From positions 1 to 64,000 of the forward strand of contig CANQXG010000007.1 of assembly GCA_947627735.1 (NCBI GenBank): a stretch of 64,000 bases of DNA, read 5' to 3'. Position 1 is the stretch's first letter. Each line of letters opens with the position of its first letter. The position numbers and the translations under genes are program-made. Below the pieces are notes generated by a model that searched no databases, had not been told where the DNA came from, and was given only the letters and a program-made list of their open reading frames with translations. This DNA comes from an uncultured Oscillospiraceae bacterium. Its GTDB lineage: Bacteria; Bacillota; Clostridia; Oscillospirales; Oscillospiraceae. Shown here piece by piece: positions 1 through 8,759 of this stretch.

Positions 1-77
1 CCTTTTTGTCGTGCCCTTTCCTCCGCTGTACTTTTTCTTCATTTTGGGCTTGACTTTTTATTCGCAGGCTCCTGTTA

Positions 78-692
78 TCACAGACACGTCCGGCAATACG
101 CCGCCGCGTCGAAGCTGTCCAGACCGCTGTCGCTGCGCAGATACAGCGGATGATGGGGGTGGCCCCGCTTGGACCTGGGTCCGGCGGTATACCACACCGC
201 GCCGTGGCGCCGGCCCACCTCGATCATATCCGCCAGGCACCGGCGCAGATAGGGCCTGCTCTCGATCACGTTCCCCCAGGCGGCCCACACCGCCGGGGCC
301 GGTCCGCCCCGCTCCAGCGCCCAGTCGAAGGCGGCCATGTTCTCCCGGTGCAGCGCCGGGTTCATCTCCCGCTCCATGTCCTTCGGCCTGGTGGCCCGCT
401 GGGCGTAGACGTTGAACATGATGAAGCTGTCGAAACCGTTGCCCAGAGCGATGCGCTCCACGCTCTTCAGCGTGGGGTCCAGATTCCCCGGCTCCGCCGT
501 GGAGGGGTTGACGCCGATGCAGATGATGGGCCGCTCCCCCCGGGTGCCCAATATGTACCGGTAATCGGCGTAATGATCCGGCACGTACAGCCACCGGTCC
601 GTGTCGTATCCGACCGGGCCGCCGGAGCCGGCCAGGGCCTGGTCAAAGGACAGGACGGACTGCTCCGTGGTGGGCGCGGATGGGATGTGCAT
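78..692 (-). CDS. DUF1643 family protein
   Basis: This 204-residue protein matches the DUF1643 family, whose members are short soluble proteins of unknown biochemical role. Visible family hallmarks are the central GVNPSTA stretch (about residues 59-65), the following FDSFIMFNVYAQRAT segment and the C-terminal part beginning WAAWGN. No signal peptide or membrane segment is present. The ATG at 692 is preceded by AAAGGAG, and a TATAAT lies about 25 bp upstream on the same strand without a convincing -35. It diverges from the U32 gene and its 3' end lies near the window edge, so its neighbours on that side are unknown. The family assignment is fairly secure but the function is not known. Confidence 0.8.
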   Translation of the reverse strand: MHIPSAPTTEQSVLSFDQALAGSGGPVGYDTDRWLYVPDHYADYRYILGTRGERPIICIGVNPSTAEPGNLDPTLKSVERIALGNGFDSFIMFNVYAQRATRPKDMEREMNPALHRENMAAFDWALERGGPAPAVWAAWGNVIESRPYLRRCLADMIEVGRRHGAVWYTAGPRSKRGHPHHPLYLRSDSGLDSFDAAAYCRTCL

Positions 693-722
693 GCCACCAT
701 CTCCTTTCTCTCTGCATTATAA

Positions 723-751
723 TTGACAGAACGGCAAAAGGGAAGTAAAAT
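723..751 (+). promoter_or_regulatory. Sigma-A promoter of the U32 gene
   Basis: TTGACA (723-728) and TAAAAT (746-751) are separated by exactly 17 bp and read toward the U32 gene at 788. Confidence 0.65.
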
Positions 752-787
752 CAACAAAATAACACCTTGGAAAGGCAGGTGCGCGCC

Positions 788-2815
788 ATGGCGACGCCGG
801 AGATCCTGGCCCCCGTGGGGGGAGAAGAACAGCTCCTGGCCGCGGTCCGCTGCGGGGCGGACAGCGTGTACCTGGGCACCACCGCCTTCAACGCCCGGCG
901 CAGCGCCGCCAATTTCGGCCCGGAAGCCCTGGCTAAGGCCGTGAGCTACTGCCGCGCCCGCGGGGCAAAGGTCTATGTGACCGTGAACACCCTGGTGATG
1001 GACGGCGAACTCGCCGCCCTGGAGGCGACGGCGGACGCCGTGGCCGCCGCCGGGGCCGATGCCGTGATACTGCAGGACATGGCCGCGCTGCGGCTGTTCC
1101 GGGACAAGTACCCCTCCCTGCGCCGGATAGCCTCCACCCAGACCGCCGTCCACAGCGCCGACGGCGCCCGCTTTTTGCAGGACGCGGGCTTCGACGGCTT
1201 CGTGCTGGCCCGGGAGCTGACCCTGGGGGAGATGGAGAAGATATGCTCCGCCGTCACCATCCCGGCGGAGGCCTTCGTCCACGGGGCACACTGCATGAGC
1301 CTGTCCGGTGCCTGCTACCTGTCCGCCATGCTGGGAGGCCGCAGCGGCAACCGGGGCCTGTGCGCCCAGCCCTGCCGGCTGGACTGGCGCTGCGGCGGGG
1401 CGGACCATGTGCTGAGCCTGAAGGACATGAGCCTCATCGGCCACATCCGCGCCCTGGCTGACGCCGGGGTGGCGGCGCTGAAGATCGAGGGCCGGATGAA
1501 GCGTCCGGAGTATGTGGCGGCGGCGGTGACCGCCTGCGTGAACGCCCGGGCGGGCCGGCCCTATGACGGCCGGACCCTGGCCGCCGTGTTCTCCCGCAGC
1601 GGCTTCACCGACGGCTACCTCACCGGAAAGCGGGATAAGGCCATGTTCGGCTTCCGCACCAAAGAGGACGTGACCGGCGCCGAGCAGGTGCTGCCCCGGC
1701 TGGCGGCCCTGTACCGGAAAGAAACGCCCCTCGTGCCGGTGGACATGGACTTTTCCATGGACGGCGCCGGCGCACGCCTCACCGTCACCGACGGGAACAA
1801 CACGGTCACCGCGGACGGCCCCGTCCCGGAGGCCGCCCTCACCCGCCCCCTGGACCCGGACCGGGCTGGGGAGAGCCTGTCCCGGACCGGCGGGACGCAA
1901 TATTATGTCAACTCTTTCCGCGCTGGCATCGCCCCCGGCCTGACCCTGCCCGCCGCGGCCCTGAACGGCATGCGCCGCTCGGCCCTGGCGGAGCTGGATG
2001 CTCTCCGGAGCGCAGCGCCGGCCATCGCCCGGGGCACTTACGCCCCCGTCGTCCCTGTACGGCGCGATCACCCTTCCCCCGCCCCCCTGTGGGCGCGGTT
2101 TTATACGGCGGACCAGATCACCGGCGGGGAGGCCCTGGAGCGGATCATCCTGCCCCTGAACCAAGTCACCCCCGCCCTGCTGGAACGGTATGGGGACAAG
2201 CTGACGGGCCAGCTGCCCGCGGTGTGCTTCCCGGAGGACGAGCCGGCCCTGGAGCGGCAGGTGCGCGCCCTGGCCGGTCAGGGGCTGGGCCAGCTGTGGA
2301 CGGACAACATCTACGGCATCCAGCTGGGCCGTCGCCTGGGCCTCACCGTCCGGGGCGGCTTCGGCCTGAACATCGCCAACGCCCAGGCCATGGATTTTTA
2401 TGTAAACCATCTCGCCAGCCTGACGGTGTCCTTCGAGCTGCCCATGGGGGCCGTCAAGGCCCTGGACGGCCCCCTGCCCTGGGGGATCGCGGCCTACGGC
2501 TATCTGCCGCTGATGCGCTTCCGCAGCTGCCCCGTCCGGGCACACCTGGGCTGCGAAAAGTGCGGCGGCCTGGGCAGCCTCACCGACCGGCGGGGGGTGA
2601 GCTTCCCCGTGGAGTGCGGCGGCCGGCGGTATGCCACATTGCTCAACAGCGTGCCCCTGCACATCGCCGGCCGGGAGGGGGCGGGGGATTTCCGGCTGCT
2701 GTGGTTCACCCGGGAGAGCCGGGAGGACTGCGGCCGGGTCATCGACGATTTCCTGACCGGCCGCCCGGCCGCCGGCCCCCGGACAGGTGGGTTATACTAC
2801 CGCAAACTTCTGTAA
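788..2815 (+). CDS. U32 family protein (peptidase U32 / RlhA-TrhP type)
   Basis: This 675-residue protein belongs to the U32 family, historically called collagenase-like peptidases. Several characterised members (RlhA, TrhP) instead take part in RNA hydroxylation and carry an iron-sulfur cluster. The N-terminus ILAPVGGEEQLLAAVRCGAD begins the barrel, and the family signature is seen in AHCMSLSGACYLSAMLGGRS followed by GLCAQPC near residues 160-200. A C-terminal Cys cluster (CPVRAHLGCEKC, then a further C) could supply additional ligands. I chose the ATG at 788 because AAAGGCAGG precedes it and the family N-terminus starts there; the ORF-track start is an upstream TTG. Its length fits the long, two-part U32 proteins. 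The substrate cannot be told from sequence. Confidence 0.88.
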   Translation: MATPEILAPVGGEEQLLAAVRCGADSVYLGTTAFNARRSAANFGPEALAKAVSYCRARGAKVYVTVNTLVMDGELAALEATADAVAAAGADAVILQDMAALRLFRDKYPSLRRIASTQTAVHSADGARFLQDAGFDGFVLARELTLGEMEKICSAVTIPAEAFVHGAHCMSLSGACYLSAMLGGRSGNRGLCAQPCRLDWRCGGADHVLSLKDMSLIGHIRALADAGVAALKIEGRMKRPEYVAAAVTACVNARAGRPYDGRTLAAVFSRSGFTDGYLTGKRDKAMFGFRTKEDVTGAEQVLPRLAALYRKETPLVPVDMDFSMDGAGARLTVTDGNNTVTADGPVPEAALTRPLDPDRAGESLSRTGGTQYYVNSFRAGIAPGLTLPAAALNGMRRSALAELDALRSAAPAIARGTYAPVVPVRRDHPSPAPLWARFYTADQITGGEALERIILPLNQVTPALLERYGDKLTGQLPAVCFPEDEPALERQVRALAGQGLGQLWTDNIYGIQLGRRLGLTVRGGFGLNIANAQAMDFYVNHLASLTVSFELPMGAVKALDGPLPWGIAAYGYLPLMRFRSCPVRAHLGCEKCGGLGSLTDRRGVSFPVECGGRRYATLLNSVPLHIAGREGAGDFRLLWFTRESREDCGRVIDDFLTGRPAAGPRTGGLYYRKLL

Positions 2816-2863
2816 TCGAGCGTGTCCGCATAGTCTGCTGATAGGTGCAAAGGAGGTGTATCC

Positions 2864-3427
2864 GTGAGTCTTTGGGAGCTGTTCATCCTGGCGCTGGGCC
2901 TGTCCATGGACGCCTTCGCCGTGAGCATATGCAAGGGCCTGAGCCTGGGCCGGCGCATCGGGGCGCGGCACATGGCCCTGGCGGGGGCCTGGTTCGGCGG
3001 GTTCCAGGCGCTGATGCCGCTGCTGGGCTACTTCCTGGGCCGGTTCTTCGCGGAGATGATCACCGCCTACGACCACTGGATCGCCTTCATCCTGCTGGCT
3101 TTCATCGGCGGGAAGATGGTCTGGGAGGCCCTGGACCCCAAGGAGGAGAAGGTGGACGACGCCATGGACGGCAGGACCATGTTCATCCTGGCGGTGGCCA
3201 CCAGCATCGACGCGCTGGCGGTGGGCGTCACCTTCGCGTTCCTGGCGGTGGATATCCTGCCGGCGGTGCTGTTCATCGGCGCCACCACCTTCCTCTGCTC
3301 GGCGGCGGGGGTGAAGATCGGCAGCGTGTTCGGCGCCCGCTACAAGCAGAAGGCGGAGCTGGCCGGCGGGATCGTGCTGGTACTAATCGGCCTAAAGATC
3401 CTGCTGGAGGGCCTGGGCATTTTGTGA
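2864..3427 (+). CDS. mntP: Manganese efflux pump MntP
   Basis: This 187-residue membrane protein is MntP (formerly YebN), which exports Mn2+ and protects against manganese toxicity. It has about six hydrophobic helices and the two family repeats with conserved acidic motifs: GLSMDAFAVSICKGL near residue 13 and ATSIDALAVGVTFAF near residue 110. The start is GTG at 2864, chosen because AGGAGG lies 7 nt upstream. It follows the U32 gene by 48 bp and may be read with it. No yybP-ykoY manganese riboswitch is visible upstream, so control of this copy is unclear. Confidence 0.92.
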   Translation: MSLWELFILALGLSMDAFAVSICKGLSLGRRIGARHMALAGAWFGGFQALMPLLGYFLGRFFAEMITAYDHWIAFILLAFIGGKMVWEALDPKEEKVDDAMDGRTMFILAVATSIDALAVGVTFAFLAVDILPAVLFIGATTFLCSAAGVKIGSVFGARYKQKAELAGGIVLVLIGLKILLEGLGIL

Positions 3428-3449
3428 GATTTGCCGGGGGCGTGCCCGG

Positions 3450-3478
3450 TTGTAAAAAAACGCAAAAATGTGTATAAT
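3450..3478 (+). promoter_or_regulatory. Sigma-A promoter of glnS
   Basis: TTGTAA (3450-3455) and TATAAT (3473-3478) are 17 bp apart. They imply a transcript starting near 3485 with an untranslated leader of about 165 nt before glnS. Confidence 0.7.
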
Positions 3479-3506
3479 CTGGTATACTGTAAAAAATGCA
3501 CCGTTT

Positions 3507-3628
3507 TGCGCGGGGGAGCTCGAGGGGGACGTCAGTCCCGCCTCGAATAGGATCTGACGCCCCGCGCGGAGCGCGGCGAGCGGCGCGAGGACTTTTTTGC
3601 CGTTTACGGCAAAAAAGTACCGGCGTCA
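3507..3628 (+). promoter_or_regulatory. Highly structured glnS leader / intergenic palindromes
   Basis: Three nested or adjacent inverted repeats fill the leader. GCGCGGGG pairs with CCCCGCGC about 45 nt later, enclosing a TCGAGG...CCTCGA hairpin capped by GGGAC-gtca-GTCCC. Downstream is a perfect 28-bp palindrome (3591-3618) with arms ACTTTTTTGCCG and a TTTA loop. A TGACGCC/GGCGTCA pair could close the 3' half as an alternative fold. No T-box specifier or AGGGTGG antiterminator motif is seen. It may be a regulatory leader or a dispersed intergenic repeat. Confidence 0.45.
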
Positions 3629-3649
3629 TTAAGAAGAGAGGCGCTTTTC

Positions 3650-5311
3650 ATGGACGAGAACGCGAAAAACTTTATTCTGGACTTTGTCGCCGAGGACATC
3701 GCCCCCGGCGGGCGCTTTGAGGGCCGGCAGGTACACACCCGCTTCCCGCCGGAACCCAACGGCTATCTGCACATCGGCCACTGCAAGGCCCTGTGCATCG
3801 ACTTCGGCACCGCGGAGCGCTTCGGCGGCATCACCAACCTGCGCATGGACGACACCAACCCCGCCAAGGAGGATACCGAGTACGTGGACGCCATCAAGGA
3901 GGACATCCACTGGCTGGGCTTCGACTGGGGCGACCGGTTCTTCTATGGCAGCGATTACTTTGAAAAGACCTATGAGCTGGCGGAGGGCCTCATTAAGAAG
4001 GGCCTGGCCTATGTCTGTGAGCTGACCCCTGAGCAGTTCAGGGAGTACCGGGGCGACGTGGGCACCCCCGCCCGCAGCCCCTGGCGGGACCGGCCCATCG
4101 AGGAGAGCCTGGACCTGTTCCACCGGATGCGGGACGGCGAGTTCCCCGAGGGCAAGTACACCCTCCGGGCCAAGATCGACCTGGCCAGCGGCAACTTCAA
4201 CATGCGCGACCCGGTGCTGTACCGCATCCGGTACATCGAGCACCACCGCCAGGGCACCAAGTGGTGCGTCTTCCCCATGTACGACTTCGCCCACCCCATC
4301 CAGGACGCCCTGGAGGGCATCACCCACAGCCTGTGCTCCCTGGAGTATGAGGACCACCGTCCCCTGTACGACTGGGTCATCAACAATGTGGACGTGCCGT
4401 CGAAGCCCCGGCAGATCGAATTCAGCCGCCTGGGCATCAACTACACCGTCATGAGCAAGCGCAAACTGCGCAAGCTGGTGGAGGAGCACTACGTTTCCGG
4501 CTGGGACGACCCCCGCATGCCCACCCTGTGCGGCCTGCGCCGCCGGGGCTACACCCCCACCGCCGTGCGCACCTTCATCAGCCGCATCGGCGTCAGCAAG
4601 GTCACCAGCACCGTGGAGTACTCCTTCCTGGAGCACTGCCTGCGGGAGGAGCTGAACCTGTCCGCCCCTCGGCGGATGGCGGTGCTGCGGCCTGTGAAGC
4701 TTCTCATCACCAACTACCCCGCCGGCCAGACGGAGACCTTCCAGGTCGAGAACAACAACCTGGACCCCGCCGCCGGCACCCGTCCCGTGACCTTCTCCCG
4801 GGAGCTGTGGATCGAGGCGGACGACTTCCTGGCCGAGCCGGTGCCCAAGTATAAGCGCCTCACCCCCGGCGGCCCCGAGTGCCGGCTGAAGGGCGCGTAC
4901 CTCATCCGCTGCACCGGCTATGAGACCGCCCCCGACGGCACCGTCACGGTCCTGGCCGAGTACGACCCGGACTCCCGGGGCGGCGACCCTGCCGACGGGC
5001 GCAAGGTGAAGGGCGGCACCCTCCACTGGGTGAACGCCGCCGACTGCGTGGACGCGGAGGTGCGCCTGTACGACAACCTCTTCGCCGACCCCGAGCCGGA
5101 CGCGGCGGAGAACTTCCTGGACTGCCTGTCCGACCACTCCCTGGAGGTGCTCACCGGCTGCAAGCTGGAGCGGTCCCTGGAAAATGCCCTGGCCCCGGAG
5201 AGCTTCCAATTCCTGCGCACCGGCTACTTCGCCGTGGACAACAAGGACTCCGCCCCCGGCCACCTGGTGTTCAACCGCTCCGTGGCCCTGAAGGACAGCT
5301 TCAAACCCTGA
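3650..5311 (+). CDS. glnS: Glutaminyl-tRNA synthetase
   Basis: This 553-residue class I aminoacyl-tRNA synthetase charges tRNA-Gln with glutamine in the cytoplasm. The HIGH signature appears as PNGYLHIGHCKA near residue 38 and the KMSKS loop as VMSKRKL near residue 265. DDTNPAKED and the beta-barrel anticodon-binding C-terminal half are also recognisable. Length and ends match the bacterial GlnRS family. The ATG at 3650 follows GAGAGG. Many Firmicutes instead make Gln-tRNA by amidation of Glu-tRNA, so a dedicated glnS is a useful lineage marker. It stands alone between its own promoter and the convergent pcp gene. Confidence 0.96.
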   Translation: MDENAKNFILDFVAEDIAPGGRFEGRQVHTRFPPEPNGYLHIGHCKALCIDFGTAERFGGITNLRMDDTNPAKEDTEYVDAIKEDIHWLGFDWGDRFFYGSDYFEKTYELAEGLIKKGLAYVCELTPEQFREYRGDVGTPARSPWRDRPIEESLDLFHRMRDGEFPEGKYTLRAKIDLASGNFNMRDPVLYRIRYIEHHRQGTKWCVFPMYDFAHPIQDALEGITHSLCSLEYEDHRPLYDWVINNVDVPSKPRQIEFSRLGINYTVMSKRKLRKLVEEHYVSGWDDPRMPTLCGLRRRGYTPTAVRTFISRIGVSKVTSTVEYSFLEHCLREELNLSAPRRMAVLRPVKLLITNYPAGQTETFQVENNNLDPAAGTRPVTFSRELWIEADDFLAEPVPKYKRLTPGGPECRLKGAYLIRCTGYETAPDGTVTVLAEYDPDSRGGDPADGRKVKGGTLHWVNAADCVDAEVRLYDNLFADPEPDAAENFLDCLSDHSLEVLTGCKLERSLENALAPESFQFLRTGYFAVDNKDSAPGHLVFNRSVALKDSFKP

Positions 5312-5376
5312 TAAAAACCTCACCAAATACAGGCGGCGCGGCCAAGTGGCCGCGCCGCCGATTTCATTTGTCCGCC

Positions 5377-5982
5377 TCAGGCGCCGAAGATGGCCCCCAC
5401 GGCTGCCGTCAGGCCCCGGACCATGTCCTCCAGGGCCATGCTGGGCGTGCCCGGCTTGTCCCGGACCTGCTCCGGGGCGTAGGGCACGTGCATGAACCCC
5501 GCCCGCACCCCGGGCCGCTCCCGGGCCAGCAGATGCAGCAGGCTGTACAGCAGATGGTTGCACACGAAGGTACCCGCGGTATAGGACACCGCCGCCTCCA
5601 CCCCGGCGGCCCGGATGGCCTCCGCCATGGCCTTCACCGGCAGCGTGGCGAAGTAGGCCGCCGGCCCCTCCGGCGCCACCGGCCTGTCCACGGGCATGTC
5701 CCCGGCGTTGTCCGGCATGCGGGCGTCGTCCAGGTTCACCGCCACCCGCTCCGGGGTCATGGCGCTCCGCCCCCCGGCCTGGCCCAGGCAGAGCACCGCG
5801 TCCGGCGCATAGGTCCGTATGGCCTCCGCCACCGGCGCGAAACACCCGGTGAAGGTCACCGGCACCGTCACCTTCACGATCTCTATCTCCCCCACCCGGT
5901 CCGGCAGGCGCCTCATGGCCTCCAGGGCCGGGTTCATGCTCTCGCCCCCGAAGGGTTCAAAGGCCGTCAGCAGCAGCTTCAT
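5377..5982 (-). CDS. pcp: Pyroglutamyl-peptidase I
   Basis: This cytoplasmic cysteine peptidase of about 201 residues removes N-terminal pyroglutamate from peptides (family C15). It starts with the typical LLLTAFEPFGGESMNPA. The catalytic Cys lies in AGTFVCNHLLYSLLH and the His in GFMHVPY; the Glu region is TPERVAVNLDDARMPDN, close to the family pattern ERVAINxxDARIPDN. The ORF track extends far upstream in frame, but the ATG at 5982 preceded by GGGGAGGAG is the right start. It is divergent from the HAD gene, and the two promoters share one -35 box. Confidence 0.93.
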   Translation of the reverse strand: MKLLLTAFEPFGGESMNPALEAMRRLPDRVGEIEIVKVTVPVTFTGCFAPVAEAIRTYAPDAVLCLGQAGGRSAMTPERVAVNLDDARMPDNAGDMPVDRPVAPEGPAAYFATLPVKAMAEAIRAAGVEAAVSYTAGTFVCNHLLYSLLHLLARERPGVRAGFMHVPYAPEQVRDKPGTPSMALEDMVRGLTAAVGAIFGA

Positions 5983-6021
5983 CACGCTCTCCTCCCCTGG
6001 CCCGCTCCCGGGCACGACAAA

Positions 6022-6072
6022 AGTATAGCACCCTCTTTCCCTGTTGACAAGCGCCGCCGGGACGGGTAAGAT
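6022..6072. promoter_or_regulatory. Divergent promoters sharing one -35 box (pcp / HAD phosphatase)
   Basis: On the plus strand TTGACA (6044-6049) is followed after 17 bp by TAAGAT (6067-6072). On the minus strand TTGTCA (6045-6050) is followed after 17 bp by TATACT (6022-6027). The two -35 hexamers overlap on opposite strands by five bases. The plus-strand -10 ends only six bases before the ATG at 6079. Confidence 0.7.
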
Positions 6073-6078
6073 GGCGGC

Positions 6079-6624
6079 ATGAACGTTTACGATTTTGACA
6101 AGACCATCTATCCCCGGGACAGCACCGCCCAGTTCTATCTGTGGTGCCTGCGCCGCTATCCCGCCGCGTGGCTGACCCTGCCCTGCACGGCATGGGCATT
6201 TTTCTGCATAGGCCTGAAGCTGAAGAAAAAGACCGCCTGCAAGCAGATCTTCTACCGCTTCCTGCGCCATGTGCCCGCCGACGCGCCGGAGATATTCTGG
6301 CGGGAGCACATCGGCGATATCTGCCCCTGGTACCTGGCCCAGCGGCGGCAGGACGATCTGGTGATCTCCGCGTCGCCGGAATTTCTGCTGGCCCCCGCCG
6401 CCCGGCGGACGGGCTTTGCCCTGATGGCCTCCCCCGTGGACCAGGCCACCGGCGTATACGCCGGCGAGAACTGCCACGGCGAGGAAAAGGTCCGCCGTTT
6501 CCGGGAAAAGTACGGAAACGCCCCCGTGGAGGGCTTCTGGTCCGACTCCCGGTCCGACGCGCCCATGGCCGCCCTGGCCCAGCACGCCTGGCTGGTCACA
6601 AGGGATGGTATCGTCCCCTGGTGA
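6079..6624 (+). CDS. HAD-superfamily phosphatase (subfamily IB-like)
   Basis: This 181-residue protein is a haloacid dehalogenase-type phosphatase. Motif I is DFDKTIY at residues 5-11 with the nucleophile and acid/base Asp pair, motif II is ISASPEF near residue 97, motif III is the Lys in HGEEKVRRF, and motif IV is WSDSRSDAPM near residue 154. A hydrophobic stretch between motifs I and II (LTLPCTAWAFFCIGL) is probably the helical cap, possibly membrane-associated. The substrate is unknown; related proteins hydrolyse phosphoserine-like or phospholipid-like compounds. No ribosome-binding site precedes the ATG, and the promoter predicts transcription starting at or next to the start codon, so the message may be leaderless. 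Confidence 0.85.
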   Translation: MNVYDFDKTIYPRDSTAQFYLWCLRRYPAAWLTLPCTAWAFFCIGLKLKKKTACKQIFYRFLRHVPADAPEIFWREHIGDICPWYLAQRRQDDLVISASPEFLLAPAARRTGFALMASPVDQATGVYAGENCHGEEKVRRFREKYGNAPVEGFWSDSRSDAPMAALAQHAWLVTRDGIVPW

Positions 6625-6730
6625 GGGCTTTTCCCCGCCCTCCAGATATTGGGATTTACATAACGCTTTTCCCTTGTAGAAGTGCATAAAAGAAACCAGA
6701 ATTTTGGAAAAACATCGGAAGATTCGTCCA

Positions 6731-6760
6731 TTGTAAATCCGACGCTGTGCGTAGTAGAAT
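6731..6760 (+). promoter_or_regulatory. Promoter upstream of xpt
   Basis: TTGTAA (6731-6736) and TAGAAT (6755-6760) are 18 bp apart and read toward xpt at 6806. The purine-riboswitch core sequences expected before many xpt genes are absent from the short leader. Confidence 0.5.
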
Positions 6761-6805
6761 GTATGGTATCAAGGGAAGTATTTCCCACTGCTGGAGGGCA
6801 CGGCC

Positions 6806-7378
6806 ATGAGAGTTCTGGAGCAGCGCATCCTGCGGGACGGCAAGGTCCGCCCCGGCGGCGTGCTGAAGGTAGACGGCTTTCTGAACCACCAGATGGACGT
6901 GGAGCTGTTCGGCCAGCTGGCAAAGCAGTGGCACGCCGCCTTCGCCGGCGACAACGTGAATAAGATCCTTACCATAGAGGCATCCGGCATTGGGCTGGCC
7001 TGTATCGCCGCCCAGGAGTTCGGGTGCCCTGTTTTATTCGCTAAAAAGTCAAAGACAAAAAACATCGACGGCTCGGTCTACACCACACGGGTGGAGAGCT
7101 TCACCCACGGCAACGTCTATGACGTGATCGTGGCACGGGAGTATCTGCTGCCCACGGACCGGGTCCTTCTTATCGACGATTTCCTGGCCAACGGCGCGGC
7201 CCTGGAGGGGCTGTGCGACCTGGTGCGCCAGGCCGGCGCCACCCTGGTGGGCGCGGGCATCGCCGTGGAGAAGTGCTTCCAGCCCGGCGGGGCGCGGCTG
7301 CGGGCCGCGGGGCTGCGCATCGAATCCCTTGCCCGGATAAAGTCCATGTCCGACAGCGCTCTGGAGTTCATGGACTGA
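6806..7378 (+). CDS. xpt: Xanthine phosphoribosyltransferase
   Basis: This 190-residue type I phosphoribosyltransferase converts xanthine and PRPP to XMP for purine salvage. The PRPP-binding loop is VLLIDDFLANGAALEGL near residues 113-129. The N-terminal LxQRILxDGxVxPGxxLKVDxFLNHQ pattern and the KKSKTKNI segment are diagnostic of Xpt rather than Apt or Hpt. The ATG at 6806 follows a GGAGGGCACGGCC ribosome site. It sits 64 bp before a nucleoside-type ABC importer in the same direction, which supports a joint job in taking up and re-using purines. Confidence 0.94.
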   Translation: MRVLEQRILRDGKVRPGGVLKVDGFLNHQMDVELFGQLAKQWHAAFAGDNVNKILTIEASGIGLACIAAQEFGCPVLFAKKSKTKNIDGSVYTTRVESFTHGNVYDVIVAREYLLPTDRVLLIDDFLANGAALEGLCDLVRQAGATLVGAGIAVEKCFQPGGARLRAAGLRIESLARIKSMSDSALEFMD

Positions 7379-7442
7379 CCTCATTCCTTCGCGCGTAACA
7401 ACATCTGCACATAGAAAAAGAAAAAATTTAGGAGGACGAATC

Positions 7443-8744
7443 ATGAAAAAGCTTCTCGCTCTGCTTCTGGCCCTGATGATGGTGCTGTCCCTGGCCGCCT
7501 GCGGCGGCAGCGGCAGCGACTCGCCCGCCGCCGACGAGGGCGGCGCCATGGAGATGCCCACTGCCCCCGCGCCCCGGGATCTGGACCCCATCGACCCCGC
7601 CGAGCTGAAGATCGGCATGGTCTGCATCGGCGACGACAACTCCGGCTATGACGTGGCCCACCTGACCGGCCTGCGCGCCGCCTGCGAGGCCCTGGGCGTG
7701 CCCGCCGAGAACGTGATCTACAAGTACAACACCCCCGAAACGGAGCTGGCTTACGACGCCTGCGTGGACTGCGCCGAGCAGGGCTGCCAGATCATCTTCA
7801 CCGACTCCTACGGCCATCAGGAGCACACCCTCCGGGCCGCCCAGGAGTACCCCGACGTGACCTTCTTCGCCATGACCGGCGACCAGGCTCTGCTGGAGGG
7901 CCTGCCCAACCTGAAGAACGCCTTCAACCACACCTTTGAGTCCCGCTACGTTTCCGGCGTGGTGGCCGGCATGAAGCTGCAGGAGATGATCGCCAACGGC
8001 GAGCTGACCGACGCCAACTATGACGCCGACGGCAACGCCAAGATCGGCTACGTGGGCGCTTACCCCTACGCCGAGGTGGTTTCCGGCTACACCGCCTTCT
8101 ATCTGGGCGTGCGCTCCATCGTGGAGAACGTGGTCATGGACGTGCAGTACACCAACTCCTGGTTCGACCAGACCGGCGAGGGCGCTGCCGCCGAGGCCCT
8201 GATGAGCAACGGCTGCTGCATCATCAGCCAGCACGCCGACTCCACCGGCGCCCCCTCCGCCGTCCAGGCCGCCCATGAGGCCGGCTCCAACGTCTACTGC
8301 GTGGGCTACAACATCGACATGCGCTCCGTGGCTCCCGACACCGCCCTGACCTCCGCCGCCAACGACTGGAGCGTGTACTACACCTTCGCCATCCAGTCCC
8401 TCATCAACGGCGAGGACGTGAACGTGGACTGGTCCGCCGGCTATGCCGAGGGCGCCAACAAGATCTTCGACCTGAATGAGTCCATCGTGGCCGACGGCAC
8501 CGCCGAGAAGGTGGCCGAGGTGGAGGCCGCCATCGCCGACGGCTCCCTGCAGGTGTTCGACTGCTCCACCTTCACCGTGGGCGGCGAGCATCCCACCTCC
8601 TTCCTGGCCATCGACCTGGACGGCGACTTCAACGGCGATGTGGGCGAGGCCATCGTGGACGGCGTGTTCCAGGAGTCCACGCTCCGCTCCGCGCCTTACT
8701 TCTCCCTGCGCATCGACGGCATCACCGAGCTGAACGCCGGCTGA
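7443..8744 (+). CDS. BMP-family nucleoside-binding lipoprotein
   Basis: This 433-residue protein is the substrate-binding component of a BMP-type (PnrA/BmpA/YufN-like) ABC importer, a group that binds purine or pyrimidine nucleosides. The N-terminus has a lipoprotein signal ending LSLAACGG, so the Cys near residue 20 should be lipid-modified and the protein tethered outside the membrane. The mature part has the type I periplasmic-binding fold, with IGMVCIGDDNSGYD, ITFTDSYGHQEH-like and FESRYVSGVVAGMKL segments typical of BMP proteins. AGGAGG precedes the ATG. A terminator-like hairpin immediately downstream probably makes this component more abundant than the ATPase and permeases. Confidence 0.92.
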   Translation: MKKLLALLLALMMVLSLAACGGSGSDSPAADEGGAMEMPTAPAPRDLDPIDPAELKIGMVCIGDDNSGYDVAHLTGLRAACEALGVPAENVIYKYNTPETELAYDACVDCAEQGCQIIFTDSYGHQEHTLRAAQEYPDVTFFAMTGDQALLEGLPNLKNAFNHTFESRYVSGVVAGMKLQEMIANGELTDANYDADGNAKIGYVGAYPYAEVVSGYTAFYLGVRSIVENVVMDVQYTNSWFDQTGEGAAAEALMSNGCCIISQHADSTGAPSAVQAAHEAGSNVYCVGYNIDMRSVAPDTALTSAANDWSVYYTFAIQSLINGEDVNVDWSAGYAEGANKIFDLNESIVADGTAEKVAEVEAAIADGSLQVFDCSTFTVGGEHPTSFLAIDLDGDFNGDVGEAIVDGVFQESTLRSAPYFSLRIDGITELNAG

Positions 8745-8759
8745 TAAGCACTGCAAAAA

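Noticed and set aside
3485-3649. T-box leader for glnS
   Set aside because: There is no AGGGTGG-type antiterminator motif and no recognisable specifier loop.
6625-6805. Purine riboswitch before xpt
   Set aside because: The conserved core and paired loops of the purine aptamer are not found in the short leader.
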